From Micromonospora inositola (GTDB lineage Bacteria; Actinomycetota; Actinomycetes; Mycobacteriales; Micromonosporaceae), in NCBI RefSeq assembly GCF_900090285.1, contig NZ_LT607754.1, forward strand, positions 2,418,001 to 2,482,000: DNA of 64,000 nucleotides, in the 5' to 3' direction. A model generated the notes under the pieces. The model made no database searches and was not told the DNA's origin. It saw only the letters and a program-made list of their open reading frames with translations. This document shows, one piece after another, positions 24,663 through 33,408 of this stretch (position 1 is the first letter of the stretch; every line of letters starts with the position of its first letter). The translations under genes and the position numbers were made by a program.

Positions 24663-25979
24663 TCAGCGGCCGGCGGCCACGGCCTCCGCCCGCCGGTCCC
24701 GGTCGCCCAGCGCGGCCACCCGGCGTTCCCGGGGCGGACCGGCGAGCAGGTGGCCGACCGCCGCCACCAGGCCCAGCCCGCCGACGACGAGCCAGTGCCG
24801 GTCGCCCAGGTACTGCAGGCTCAGGCCGCCCAGCGCGGGCGCCACGAACGACGCCGCCGGGAAGGTCAGGTAGAAGACCGACTGGTACCGGGCGCGCAGC
24901 TCCGGCGGCGCCAGGTCGGCGTTGATCTGCGCGTTCGGCGGCGCGGCGAGCATCGAGCCGACCGTCCAGACCACCGCCGCCCCGAGGTAGAACGGCAGCT
25001 CGTCGGCGACGGCGAGTGCGCCGAAGCCGAGCGCCATCAGCCCGGTGGAGACCGACAGCACGGTCGCCTTCCGGTACGGCTCGATCAGCCGGGGCACGAA
25101 GAGCTGCCCGAGCACGATCAGCGCGCCGCCGAGCGCCACCACCACGCCGTACGCCGACGGGCCCAGGCCGTCCGCGCGCATCGCCAGCGGCATGATCGTC
25201 GAGGTCTGCATGGTGAGCACGGCCAGCACGAAGGTCAGCCCGACGAAGGCCAGGAAGGTCCGGTCGGTCAGCGCGGTGACCAGCCCCGGCCGCCGCAAGC
25301 CCGCAAGGGCGTCGCCGGCCGCGTCCGGATCGGCCGTGCCTGCCGTGCCGGCCCCGGCCGCGTCTGCCGCAGTGCCGCGCCGGCGGACCCGGGCGAGCGT
25401 CTCGGGAACCTTCCAGGCGATGATCGCGGCGGCGGCCAGCGTGGCGCCGGCGTCCACCAGGAACAGGGCGACGAAGCTCGCCTCGGCGAGCACGCCGGCC
25501 AGCAGCGAGGCGACCGCCATGCCCAGGTTGAACGCCCAGAACTGCAGGTTGAACGCGCGCGAGCGGCGGGCCTCGGGCACCACGTCGACGATTGCCGCCA
25601 CGAACGCCGGGCTGGGCATCGAGTGCACCACCCCGACCAGCGCGGCGAGCACCGCGATCACCGCCAGGTGCCGGCTGAACGCCAGCGCCACCATCAGCCC
25701 GGCGGCGCCGAGGTGCGCGGCGAGCAGGGTGGCCCGCCGGCCCCAGCGGTCGGCCAGCACCCCGCCGAGGAGCACACCGAGCGCCCCGCCGGCTCCGTAC
25801 GCCCCGACCATCGCCCCGGCGAGCGCCTCGGACGCGCCCCGCGCCCCGGTGAGGTAGAGCGAGAGGAAGAGCATCGCGAACGCGCCGGCCCGGTTGATCA
25901 GCAGGCCGGACCAGAGGTACCAGAAGGTGGCGGGCAGCCCGCCGGCCGTGTCGTGCCACCAGCGCCGCAGCCCCCGCAC
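24663..25979 (-). CDS. MFS transporter (DHA-type), paralogue 1
   Basis: A 438-residue 12-TM major facilitator. It carries the N-terminal signature FWYLWSGLLINRAGAFAMLF, the loop 2-3 motif GGVLADRWGRRATLLAAHL (motif A) and a central cytoplasmic loop rich in Ala and Arg (about residues 190-225). It is probably a drug/metabolite exporter; the substrate is unknown. GTG 25979 (GGAGGG just upstream) is chosen because the next paralogue starts with the aligned MRTVRGWFRDTTGGLP. Confidence 0.75.
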   Translation of the reverse strand: MRGLRRWWHDTAGGLPATFWYLWSGLLINRAGAFAMLFLSLYLTGARGASEALAGAMVGAYGAGGALGVLLGGVLADRWGRRATLLAAHLGAAGLMVALAFSRHLAVIAVLAALVGVVHSMPSPAFVAAIVDVVPEARRSRAFNLQFWAFNLGMAVASLLAGVLAEASFVALFLVDAGATLAAAAIIAWKVPETLARVRRRGTAADAAGAGTAGTADPDAAGDALAGLRRPGLVTALTDRTFLAFVGLTFVLAVLTMQTSTIMPLAMRADGLGPSAYGVVVALGGALIVLGQLFVPRLIEPYRKATVLSVSTGLMALGFGALAVADELPFYLGAAVVWTVGSMLAAPPNAQINADLAPPELRARYQSVFYLTFPAASFVAPALGGLSLQYLGDRHWLVVGGLGLVAAVGHLLAGPPRERRVAALGDRDRRAEAVAAGR

Positions 25980-26135
25980 ATGCCCTCCATGAAGGTTTGT
26001 CAACAGTCCGCACCCGACCGTAGGGAGGGGCGGGCCGGGTCGCCAGGGTGACCGCGGTCACCGCGTCCTGATCATCCCGCGCCGCCGCAGGTCACGGCAT
26101 GAACAGCCGATGATCCGCGGGCGGCCCGGCGTACC

Positions 26136-27461
26136 TCAGGAGCGGGCCGGGACGGGCTCGGCCGGCGCGGTCGCGGCGGCCTCGGCCGCCTCGGGGGCCG
26201 GGGGCTGGATGACGGTGACCGGCCGGACCGGCACCGCGGCCGTGCGGAGCTGGGCGGCCCGCCGCTCCCGGGCCGGGCCCGAGACCAGGTGGGCCACCGC
26301 CGTCACCGCGCCGATCGCGGCGCAGCCGAGCCAGAGCGCGCCGTTGCCGACGTGCTCCCGGACCAGGCCGCCGAGGATCGGGGCGGCCGCTCCCGCGATC
26401 TGCCAGGAGAGCGAGAAGACGCCCTGGTAGCGCCCGCGCAGCGCGGCCGGCGAGAGCTCGGCGATGAGCGTGGAGTTGGACGGCGAGTTGAGCATCTCGC
26501 CGAGCGTCCAGATCAGCACCGTGACGCCGTAGAACCAGGCCGTGCCGGCGAACGCGGTCAGGCCGAAGCCCAGGCCCATCACCAGCGAGGCGAGCGCGAG
26601 TACGTGCGACCGGCTCCGTCCCTTGATCAGCCGGGGTACGAAGAGCTGCCCGACCACGATCAGCACCCCGTTGAGCGCGATCACCGAGCCGTACGTGGCC
26701 GGGGTGAGGCCCGAGTCGCCCATCGCGATCGGCAGCATCGAGATGTGCTGGAGGAAGACCAGCGCGGCGAACAGGTTCAACGCCACGAAGCCCAGGTAGA
26801 CCCGGTCGGTGAGGATGGTGCGCAGCGCGCCGCGGGGCGCGGCGTCGCCCTTGGCGACGGCGGCCGCCGAGGTGGTGCGGGTCTCCTTCACCCGGGTGAA
26901 GATGATCAGTGCGGTGATCAGGGTGGTGGCCGCGTCGACCACGAAGAGCAGCAGGTAGCCGGCCTGGGCGGCGAGGCCGGCAAGCACCGCGGCGCAGGCG
27001 AACCCGAGGTTGATCGCCCAGTAGTTCAGCGAGAAGGCGCGCAGCCGGTCCTTCTCCGGCACCACGTCGATCATCATGGCGCCGAACGCCGGCCGGGCGG
27101 CCTCGGCGAAGGTGCCCAGCAGCAGCGCGCCCAGGGCCACCGCCCAGAGCGGCCGGGCCAGACCGAGGGCGAGCATCATGGTGGCCGCGCCCAGGTGCGC
27201 GGTGAGCAGGGTGGGTCGCCGCCCCCACCGGTCGGCGAGGGTGCCCCCGACGGTGGTGCCGACCGCGCCGCCGACGCCCCAGAGGCCGAGCACCAGGCCG
27301 GCCTGCGAGGCCGAGAAGCCACGCTCCTGGGTGAGGTAGATGGCGAGGAAGACCAGGACGAACGAGCCGAGCCGGTTGATCAGCGTGCCGGTCCAGAGGT
27401 ACCAGAAGGCCCTCGGCAGCCCACCCGTCGTGTCCCGGAACCAACCCCGTACCGTCCGCAC
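26136..27461 (-). CDS. MFS transporter (DHA-type), paralogue 2
   Basis: A 441-residue 12-TM transporter clearly paralogous to the gene at 24663 over its whole length: FWYLWTGTLINRLGSFVLVF, GGTLADRWGRRPTLLTAHLG, LFVPRLIKG. The two genes are tandem, same strand, 156 bp apart by these starts, and probably arose by duplication. The C-terminal 35 residues are a hydrophilic tail (VIQPPAPEAAEAAATAPAEP). GTG 27461 is chosen by alignment with paralogue 1; ATG 27491 is the alternative. Confidence 0.75.
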   Translation of the reverse strand: MRTVRGWFRDTTGGLPRAFWYLWTGTLINRLGSFVLVFLAIYLTQERGFSASQAGLVLGLWGVGGAVGTTVGGTLADRWGRRPTLLTAHLGAATMMLALGLARPLWAVALGALLLGTFAEAARPAFGAMMIDVVPEKDRLRAFSLNYWAINLGFACAAVLAGLAAQAGYLLLFVVDAATTLITALIIFTRVKETRTTSAAAVAKGDAAPRGALRTILTDRVYLGFVALNLFAALVFLQHISMLPIAMGDSGLTPATYGSVIALNGVLIVVGQLFVPRLIKGRSRSHVLALASLVMGLGFGLTAFAGTAWFYGVTVLIWTLGEMLNSPSNSTLIAELSPAALRGRYQGVFSLSWQIAGAAAPILGGLVREHVGNGALWLGCAAIGAVTAVAHLVSGPARERRAAQLRTAAVPVRPVTVIQPPAPEAAEAAATAPAEPVPARS

Positions 27462-27597
27462 CGCGTCGCCCCCGTTTGTAATGACCGGCATATCCCAAGC
27501 GCCTTACAACTTAGTGCCGCCCCGGAACGCCGGTCACCAGCTTTTCCACGTGGTGGTCGTCACGACCGGTCCCCGCGTGTCCACCGGCGACGTACGG

Positions 27598-27603
27598 CAG
27601 GAT
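27598..27603 (+). promoter_or_regulatory. -10 element of gpmA
   Basis: CAGGAT, 7 nt before ATG 27611. Confidence 0.45.
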
Positions 27604-27610
27604 GATCGGC

Positions 27611-28378
27611 ATGACTGCGAGCGAGGGGCCCACCGTCGGGACGCTGGTCCTGCTGCGGCACGGCGAGAGCGACTGGAACGCGAAGAACCTCTTCACCGGC
27701 TGGGTCGACGTCGACCTGACCGCCAAGGGCGAGGCGGAGGCGCGCCGCGGCGGCGAGCTGATGCGCGAACACAGCCTGCTGCCGGACGTGGTGCACACCA
27801 GCGTCATGCGCCGGGCGATCCGCACCGCCGAGCTGGCGCTCGACGCCGCCGACCGGCACTGGATCGCGGTGCGCCGGTCGTGGCGGCTCAACGAGCGCCA
27901 CTACGGCGCCCTACAGGGCAAGAACAAGAAGCAGACCCTCGACGAGTACGGCGAGGAGCAGTTCATGCTCTGGCGCCGGTCGTACGACACGCCGCCGCCG
28001 CCGATCGACGACAACGACGAGTGGTCCCAGGTCGGCGACCCCCGGTACGCGCTGCTGCCGACCGAGCTGATGCCGCGCACCGAGTGCCTCAAGGACGTCG
28101 TCGAGCGGATGCTGCCGTACTGGTACGACTCGATCGTGCCGGACGTCCTGGCCGGCCGGACGGTGCTGGTCGCCGCGCACGGCAACTCGCTGCGCGCCCT
28201 GGTCAAGCACCTCGACCAGATCTCCGACGAGGCCATCGCCAAGCTGAACATCCCGACTGGGATCCCGCTGCGCTACGACCTCGACCCGCAGCTGCGTCCG
28301 CAGACGCTGGGCGGGACGTACCTCGACCCGGCCGCCGCCAAGGAGGCCGCCGCCGCGGTGGCCAACCAGGGCCGCTGA
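27611..28378 (+). CDS. gpmA: 2,3-bisphosphoglycerate-dependent phosphoglycerate mutase
   Basis: A 255-residue dPGM that interconverts 3- and 2-phosphoglycerate in glycolysis. The catalytic phosphohistidine motif is [20 protein letters not shown]. It continues with [28 protein letters not shown] (catalytic Glu) and [16 protein letters not shown] (second His). Position upstream of senX3-regX3 matches Rv0489. ATG 27611 is preferred over ATG 27602, which overlaps the -10. Confidence 0.93.
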   Translation: MTASEGPTVGTLVLLRHGESDWNAKNLFTGWVDVDLTAKGEAEARRGGELMREHSLLPDVVHTSVMRRAIRTAELALDAADRHWIAVRRSWRLNERHYGALQGKNKKQTLDEYGEEQFMLWRRSYDTPPPPIDDNDEWSQVGDPRYALLPTELMPRTECLKDVVERMLPYWYDSIVPDVLAGRTVLVAAHGNSLRALVKHLDQISDEAIAKLNIPTGIPLRYDLDPQLRPQTLGGTYLDPAAAKEAAAAVANQGR

Positions 28379-28386
28379 CGTACGCG

Positions 28387-28427
28387 AGCAGAAGGCCCCG
28401 GTCCGTCGCGGACCGGGGCCTTCTGCT
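28387..28427. terminator. Bidirectional terminator between gpmA and phoU
   Basis: AGCAGAAGGCCCCGGTCC (28387-28404) pairs perfectly over 18 bp with 28410-28427 around a 5-nt loop, then GTTTCC. It serves both convergent genes. Confidence 0.85.
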
Positions 28428-28438
28428 GTTTCCTCCGC

Positions 28439-29092
28439 TCAGCTCGCCGTCGGGCTGTTCACCCCGGTGATCAGGTAGACCACGTGCTCGCCAGCGTTCA
28501 CCGCGTGGTCGGCGAAGCGCTCGTAGAAGCGGCCGAGCAGGGTGGCGTCGATCGCCGTCTCCACCCCGTACGGCCAGTCGTCGCCGAGCAGCACGCCGAA
28601 CAGGCTCTTGTGCAGGTCGTCCATGGCGTCGTCGTCGCTGTCCAGCTCGGCGGCGAGGTCGGCGTCGGGCTTGGCCAGCACGGAGCCGATCTTCTCGGCC
28701 ATCCGGTCGGCGATGCCGGCCATGTCGGTGAAGACCGGCCGCAGCTCGGCCGGCACCGCCGGGGACGGGTGCCGGCGCAGCGCGGTCTTGGCGACGTGGT
28801 CGGCCAGGTCACCCATCCGCTCCAGGTCGGCGGCGACGTGCAGGGCGGTGATCATGGCGCGCAGGTCGGAGGCGACCGGCGCCTGCCGGGCGAGCAGGTC
28901 GCAGACCCGCTCCTCGACGTGCCGGTACAGCTCGTCGATCTCGGCGTCCCGCGCGATCACGGCCTCCGACGCCTCGCGGTCGGCGGTGAGCAGGCCGCGG
29001 GTGGCCTGGCGCATCGCGGCGCGCACCCCCTCCGCCATGTCCACCAGCAGTTGGCTGACAATCTGCAGGTCGGCCCGGAATTCGTCGCGCAT
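28439..29092 (-). CDS. phoU: Phosphate transport system accessory protein
   Basis: A 217-residue PhoU with two three-helix bundles. Metal-binding E/D-x3-D motifs appear in ARDAEIDELYRHVEERVCDL, HVAADLERMGDLADHVAKTA, and the second repeat DDDAMDDLHKSLF plus LLGRFYERFADHAVNAGEHV. PhoU couples Pst transporter status to the phosphate kinase. It is transcribed divergently from senX3-regX3, as phoU is from phoR-phoP in Streptomyces. AGGAAG lies 5 nt before ATG 29092, which rejects the much longer upstream frame. Confidence 0.92.
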   Translation of the reverse strand: MRDEFRADLQIVSQLLVDMAEGVRAAMRQATRGLLTADREASEAVIARDAEIDELYRHVEERVCDLLARQAPVASDLRAMITALHVAADLERMGDLADHVAKTALRRHPSPAVPAELRPVFTDMAGIADRMAEKIGSVLAKPDADLAAELDSDDDAMDDLHKSLFGVLLGDDWPYGVETAIDATLLGRFYERFADHAVNAGEHVVYLITGVNSPTAS

Positions 29093-29168
29093 CGTCACTT
29101 CCTGGGGTCGGTGGCCGCGGTTCGGCCCGGGGATCCGGTGCCGTACGGCTTGAGCAGGTGCGCGACCT

Positions 29169-29174
29169 ACCGTA
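29169..29174 (-). promoter_or_regulatory. -10 element of phoU
   Basis: TACGGT on the minus strand, 20 bp downstream of the PHO-box-like repeats, giving a leader of about 70 nt. Confidence 0.4.
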
Positions 29175-29194
29175 GGCCGGGGGAGCGGACCCGA

Positions 29195-29211
29195 GGTGAA
29201 CGAGGGTGAAC
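29195..29211 (-). promoter_or_regulatory. PHO-box-like direct repeat
   Basis: The minus strand reads GTTCACC-CTC-GTTCACC: two perfect 7-mers with a 10-bp period. The Streptomyces PhoP box consists of GTTCACC repeats with an 11-bp period. The site covers the expected -35 region of phoU, as at PhoP-activated promoters. Confidence 0.7.
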
Positions 29212-29223
29212 GACGCGGGGCCT

Positions 29224-29239
29224 GGGAATGAACATTCCC
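29224..29239. promoter_or_regulatory. Palindrome upstream of senX3
   Basis: GGGAATG-AA-CATTCCC, perfect 7-bp arms, 66 bp before the senX3 start. Possibly a second regulator site. Confidence 0.45.
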
Positions 29240-29293
29240 GGAAGTGAGGATGATTCGTCCCGTTCTGGGCGATCCCCAGGTAAACAATGACCC

Positions 29294-29299
29294 TACGAT
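29294..29299 (+). promoter_or_regulatory. -10 element of senX3-regX3
   Basis: TACGAT, 6 nt before GTG 29306. Confidence 0.55.
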
Positions 29300-29305
29300 C
29301 GCCGG

Positions 29306-30568
29306 GTGGAATGGGCGGTGGCGGTCGTGGTGGCCCTGGCTCTGGTGACCGGACTGGTCGCCGGGCTGCAGCTGTCCCGACCGGTCCGGAACCGGTGGCG
29401 CCGCTCGAGTGCAGGGAGGCCGGCGATTCCCGACGACCAGCAGGGCGGGCTCCCCGGGCTCGGCCGCAAGACGATCGACTCCCTGCGGGCCGGCGTGGTG
29501 GTCCTGGACCCGGACGACGTGCCGGTCCTGGTGAACCCCGCGGCACGGGCGATGGGCCTGCTCCGGACCGGCGCCACGCCCGGCTCCATCGCCGCCCACC
29601 CGCTGCTCCGTACCCTCGCCGGGCAGGTCCGCCGCACCGGCGTACGGCGGGAGATCGAGCTGGATCTGCCGCGCGGCCGCGACAACGCCGGTGACAACCC
29701 GCTCGGCGTGCACCTGCGGGCGATGGCGCTCGGCGGCGGCTACATCTCGATCGAGGCGGCCGACGTCACCGAGTCGCACCGGGTCGCCCGGGTCCGGCGG
29801 GACTTCGTGGCCAACGTCAGCCACGAGTTGAAGACGCCGATCGGCGCGCTGCAACTGCTCGCCGAGGCGCTGCTGGACGCCACCGAGCCCGCCGGCGACG
29901 GGGCGCCCGATCTCTCCGAGGACCTGATCGCCGCCCGGCGGTTCGCCGAGCGGATCCAGCACGAGTCGACCCGGCTCGGCCGGCTGGTGCAGGAGCTGCT
30001 GGAGCTGACCCGGCTCCAGGGCGCCGAGCCGCAGCCCCCGCCGGAGCCGGTGTCGGTGGACTGGGTGATCGCCGAGGTGGTCGACCGGACCCGCACCGCG
30101 GCCACCGCCCGCCGGGTGGATGTGGTGGTCGACGGCGCGCGCGGCCTGACCGTGTACGGCAGCGACACCCAGATCGCCACCGCGGTGGCCAATCTGGTCG
30201 AGAACGCCATCAACTACTCAGGCGAGGACACCGCCGTCCGGGTGACCGCCCGGGCCAGCGACGAGCACGTCGAGATCGCCGTCGCCGACCAGGGCATCGG
30301 CATCGCCCCGAACGAGGTCGACCGGATCTTCGAGCGCTTCTACCGGGCGGACCAGGCCCGGTCGCGCTCGACCGGTGGCACCGGCCTCGGCCTGGCCATC
30401 GTCAAACACATCGCCAGCAACCATGGCGGTCGGGTGGAGGTGTCGAGCACTCTTGGTGGGGGGTCGACGTTCACCCTCCGGCTGCCCGCCAGCCCCCCGA
30501 ACGACCTGGAGGCGACACTCTCCTCCGCTGAGATCGAGGCCGGCCCGGCCGAGCTCCGGCAGGCCTGA
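29306..30568 (+). CDS. senX3: Phosphate-sensing histidine kinase (SenX3/PhoR)
   Basis: A 420-residue kinase. It has one short N-terminal membrane segment (AVAVVVALALVTGLVAGLQL), a PAS domain at about residues 50-150 (SLRAGVVVLDPDDVPVLVNP), the H-box FVANVSHELKTPIGALQLLA (His near 177), the N-box NLVENAINYS, and G-boxes VADQGIGIA and GGTGLGLAIVKHIASNHGG. SenX3-type kinases read Pi limitation through Pst/PhoU. Ends 20 bp before regX3. Confidence 0.92.
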   Translation: MEWAVAVVVALALVTGLVAGLQLSRPVRNRWRRSSAGRPAIPDDQQGGLPGLGRKTIDSLRAGVVVLDPDDVPVLVNPAARAMGLLRTGATPGSIAAHPLLRTLAGQVRRTGVRREIELDLPRGRDNAGDNPLGVHLRAMALGGGYISIEAADVTESHRVARVRRDFVANVSHELKTPIGALQLLAEALLDATEPAGDGAPDLSEDLIAARRFAERIQHESTRLGRLVQELLELTRLQGAEPQPPPEPVSVDWVIAEVVDRTRTAATARRVDVVVDGARGLTVYGSDTQIATAVANLVENAINYSGEDTAVRVTARASDEHVEIAVADQGIGIAPNEVDRIFERFYRADQARSRSTGGTGLGLAIVKHIASNHGGRVEVSSTLGGGSTFTLRLPASPPNDLEATLSSAEIEAGPAELRQA

Positions 30569-30588
30569 CCACAGGAAAGGAACACCCG

Positions 30589-31272
30589 TTGAGCCGCGTA
30601 CTGGTGGTCGAGGACGAGGAATCGTTCTCCGACGCCCTGTCCTACATGCTCCGCAAGGAGGGCTTCGAGGTCTCCGTCGCCGCGACGGGTCCCTCCGCCC
30701 TCACCGAGTTCGACCGGACCGGCGCCGACATCGTGCTGCTCGACCTGATGTTGCCGGAGATGTCCGGCACCGAGGTCTGCCGGCAGCTCCGGCAGCGTTC
30801 GCACGTGCCGATCATCATGGTCACCGCGCGGGACAGCGAGATCGACAAGGTGGTGGGCCTGGAGATCGGGGCCGACGACTACGTGACCAAGCCGTACTCG
30901 CCGCGCGAGCTGGTGGCCCGCATCCGGGCGGTGCTGCGCCGGCAGAGCGCGGAGGTGGCCGAGTCGGGTGCCCCGACGCTCGCCGCGGGCCCGGTCCGGA
31001 TGGACATCGAGCGGCACGTGGTGACCGTCGACGGGGCCGGCGTCCAGCTGCCGCTGAAGGAGTTCGAGCTGCTGGAGCTGCTGCTGCGCAACGCCGGCCG
31101 GGTGCTGACCCGGGGCCAGTTGATCGACCGGGTCTGGGGCGCCGACTACGTGGGCGACACCAAGACCCTGGACGTGCACGTCAAGCGGCTGCGCTCTAAG
31201 GTCGAGCCGGAGCCCTCCGCGCCGCGCTACATCGTCACCGTCCGCGGGCTGGGCTACAAGTTCGAGCCGTGA
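30589..31272 (+). CDS. regX3: Phosphate-regulon response regulator (RegX3/PhoP)
   Basis: A 227-residue OmpR-family regulator. The receiver domain has acidic residues VEDEES, the phospho-acceptor Asp in DIVLLDLMLPEMSG, Thr in IIMVTARDSE and Lys in YVTKPYSPREL. The winged-helix output domain includes LPLKEFELLELLLRNAGRVL, then VDVHVKRLRSKVE-type recognition (here LDVHVKRLRSKVEPE). It starts with TTG at 30589, with AGGAAAGGA 7 nt upstream. Target boxes are likely the GTTCACC repeats at 29195. Confidence 0.93.
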   Translation: MSRVLVVEDEESFSDALSYMLRKEGFEVSVAATGPSALTEFDRTGADIVLLDLMLPEMSGTEVCRQLRQRSHVPIIMVTARDSEIDKVVGLEIGADDYVTKPYSPRELVARIRAVLRRQSAEVAESGAPTLAAGPVRMDIERHVVTVDGAGVQLPLKEFELLELLLRNAGRVLTRGQLIDRVWGADYVGDTKTLDVHVKRLRSKVEPEPSAPRYIVTVRGLGYKFEP

Positions 31273-31326
31273 CCGGCGTACCCGAGAACCGGCCCACGCT
31301 GTCCGCGCGGGCCGTTCCCGTGGGTG

Positions 31327-31980
31327 TCAGCGGACGACGTTGACGTTGAAGATGGCGGTGCCGAGCGTGCCGTAGAGGCGCAGCCAGATCGGCAGCAGCA
31401 TCTCGGTGCCTCGGGCGGTGGTGATGTCGCCCAGGTCGATCACGTCGGTGTGGCCGAAGCTGGCGAGCAGCTCGGTGACGATCCGCTTCGCCTCCGCGTC
31501 GTCGCCGGAGACGAAGACGCTGTGGTCGCCGTCGGCGAGCTGCCGGGGGTGGGTCATCAGGTCGGCGGTGAGCGTGTTGAGCGCCTTCACGACCCGGGCA
31601 CGCGGGAAGGCGCGCTGGATCCGCTCGCCCAGCGAGTCGTCGTTGACGACCGACAGGGTGGGCGGGAAGCCCTTGCCGAAGTCCAGCGGGTTGGCGATGT
31701 CGAGCAGGACCTTCCCGGCCAGGTTCGCCTCGCCGGCGGCGGTCAGGGCAGGCAGCGCGCCGTCGCCGCTGGTGGCGTTGACCACCAGCGCCGCGTCGGC
31801 GGTCGCGTCGGCGTAGCCGGCCAGGCCGACCGCCGGGTGGGCGGTCGCCCACTCCGTCCAGTCGCCGGCCCGGGTGGTCGCGACGTCGCGGGTGCCGACC
31901 GTCACCTGGTGGCCCAGCTCCGCGGCCCGGCCGGCGATCGCCCGGCCGACCATGCCTGTGCCCAGTACTGCGATGCGCAT
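31327..31980 (-). CDS. NADPH:F420 oxidoreductase-like dinucleotide-binding protein
   Basis: A 217-residue Rossmann protein. It opens MRIAVLGTGMVGRAIAGRAA (GxGxxG), then VTVGTRDVATTRAGDW, and later VVNATSGDGALPAL, LDIANPLDFGKGFPP and VKALNTLTADLM. This group is annotated as F420-dependent NADP oxidoreductase-like; whether it uses F420 is unproven. Divergent from a TetR regulator with two palindromes between them, so probably under its control. AGGA lies about 9 nt before ATG 31980. Confidence 0.78.
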   Translation of the reverse strand: MRIAVLGTGMVGRAIAGRAAELGHQVTVGTRDVATTRAGDWTEWATAHPAVGLAGYADATADAALVVNATSGDGALPALTAAGEANLAGKVLLDIANPLDFGKGFPPTLSVVNDDSLGERIQRAFPRARVVKALNTLTADLMTHPRQLADGDHSVFVSGDDAEAKRIVTELLASFGHTDVIDLGDITTARGTEMLLPIWLRLYGTLGTAIFNVNVVR

Positions 31981-32038
31981 GTGTGTCCGTCCTCTGGTGA
32001 TCGCGCGGCGCCGACGCCCGCACTCGTCGCAGCGACAC

Positions 32039-32060
32039 TAGCAGACAGGTCTGTCTACTA
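32039..32060. promoter_or_regulatory. TetR operator candidate 1
   Basis: A 22-bp near-palindrome, TAGCAGACAGGT-CTGTCTACTA, with perfect AGACAG-GT-CTGTCT core. It is nearer the F420-reductase-like gene. Confidence 0.6.
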
Positions 32061-32106
32061 CGCCAGCACGGCACCCCCGTGACCGCTGCCACCCCGCGCG
32101 AGGTTG

Positions 32107-32126
32107 TACAGACGGACGGGTCTGTA
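32107..32126. promoter_or_regulatory. TetR operator candidate 2
   Basis: TACAGAC-GGACGG-GTCTGTA, perfect 7-bp arms. It shares the half-site CAGAC/GTCTG with operator 1 and lies 35 bp before the TetR start, suggesting autoregulation. Confidence 0.6.
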
Positions 32127-32161
32127 GACTCCATCGGAGCACCCGCAGGAAAGGAACGCCG

Positions 32162-32755
32162 ATGCCCGCGCCGCGCACCCCCGCCGGCTCCGCCCGGGAG
32201 CGCATCCTGGACACCGCGTTCCGGCTCTTCTACGCGCACGGCCCGCGCGGCGTCGGGGTGGACAGGGTCATCGCCGAGTCCGGTGTCGCCAAGGCCACGC
32301 TCTACAAGCACTTCCCCAGCAAGGACGACCTCGTCCTGGCGTACCTGGACAAGGTCGACCAGGCCTGGTTCGGGGCGCTGCGGGCCGCCGCCCGGGAGGC
32401 CGGTGACGGCCCGCGCGACCAGCTCGTCGGGATGTTCGACGCGCTGGCCGGCGCCTGCCGCCGGGACGGCTACCACGGCTGCGCGTTCATCAACACCGCC
32501 GCCGAGTCGCCCGCCGGCGGCCCGGTGCACGCGCGGACCGTCGAGCACAAGAACGTCGTCCGGGCCTGGGTGACCGACCTGGCCCGGCGGGCCGGCGCGG
32601 ACCAGCCGGACATGCTCGCCCGGCAGCTCACCCTGCTGCTCGACGGCGGGCTGGCCGGCGGGGTGCTCGACGGCGACCCGGCGATCGCCGAGGCGGCCAA
32701 GCGCAGTGCCCGCGCCCTGGTCGACGCCGCCCTGGGTCAGGCCAGCCAGCAGTAG
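32162..32755 (+). CDS. TetR/AcrR-family regulator
   Basis: A 197-residue TetR repressor. The N-terminal HTH reads RERILDTAFRLFYAHGPRGV, then SGVAKATLYKHFPSKDDLVL. The C-terminal ligand domain contains CRRDGYHGCAFINTAAES, as in the group that pairs with small oxidoreductases. AGGAAAGGA precedes ATG 32162 by 6 nt. Its 3' end overlaps the convergent response regulator gene by 19 bp. Confidence 0.85.
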   Translation: MPAPRTPAGSARERILDTAFRLFYAHGPRGVGVDRVIAESGVAKATLYKHFPSKDDLVLAYLDKVDQAWFGALRAAAREAGDGPRDQLVGMFDALAGACRRDGYHGCAFINTAAESPAGGPVHARTVEHKNVVRAWVTDLARRAGADQPDMLARQLTLLLDGGLAGGVLDGDPAIAEAAKRSARALVDAALGQASQQ

Positions 32756-33408
32756 CGGCGTTCCGGCCGGCCGGCCGCGCCGTAGCGCAGGGTCACCTCC
32801 GCTCGACCGGTGCCGGAGAAGTGCTCCAGATAGCGGCGGGCGCTGACCCGGGAGATGCCCACCCGGTCGGCGCACTCACTGGCGGAGAGCGTGCCGTCGT
32901 GCTCGCGCAGCGCGCGCTCGACCAGCTCGGCGGTCTCCGGGCTGAGACCCCGGGGCAGCGCCGGGGTGGCGACCGAGCCGCTTCGGGAGAGCACCCGGTC
33001 GACGTCGGCCTGGTCGCTCACCACGGTGGCGCGCAGCGCGCTGCGCCGGGCCGCGTACTGCTCGAGCCGGGTCCGCAGCTCGTCGAAGCCGAACGGCTTG
33101 AGCAGGTAGTTCACCGCGCCGTAGCGGACCGCCCGGCGGACCGCCTCCGCCTCCCGGGCGGCGCTGATCACCAGGACGTCGCAGTCGTGCCGGGCGGCCC
33201 GCAGCCGGGTCACCACGTCCAGGCCGAACATGTCCGGCAGGTAGAGGTCGAGCAGCACCAGGTCGGGGCGGAGTTCGTCGACCGCGGCGATCGCCTGCTC
33301 GCCGGTGCTGGCGGTGCCCACCACCCGGAAACCCTCGATCCGCTCGACGAACCCGCAGTGGATCCGGGCCACCATGAAGTCGTCGTCGACGACGAGCACG
33401 TCGATCAT
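32737..33408 (-). CDS. CitB/DcuR-family response regulator
   Basis: A 223-residue regulator. The receiver domain has VVDDDFMVA, phospho-acceptor Asp in LVLLDLYLPDMFG, and Lys in YLLKPFGFDELRTRL. An output HTH at about residues 165-205 follows (LSASECADRVGISRVSARRY). This is the citrate/C4-dicarboxylate type of regulator. Its ATG overlaps the kinase stop (ATGA). Divergent tct genes are the obvious target. Confidence 0.85.
   Translation of the reverse strand: MIDVLVVDDDFMVARIHCGFVERIEGFRVVGTASTGEQAIAAVDELRPDLVLLDLYLPDMFGLDVVTRLRAARHDCDVLVISAAREAEAVRRAVRYGAVNYLLKPFGFDELRTRLEQYAARRSALRATVVSDQADVDRVLSRSGSVATPALPRGLSPETAELVERALREHDGTLSASECADRVGISRVSARRYLEHFSGTGRAEVTLRYGAAGRPERRYCWLA

Noticed and set aside
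28439..29962. 507-residue version of PhoU reaching into senX3
   Set aside because: The PhoU domain starts at ATG 29092 with a good ribosome-binding site; the extension is antisense to senX3 and lacks homology.
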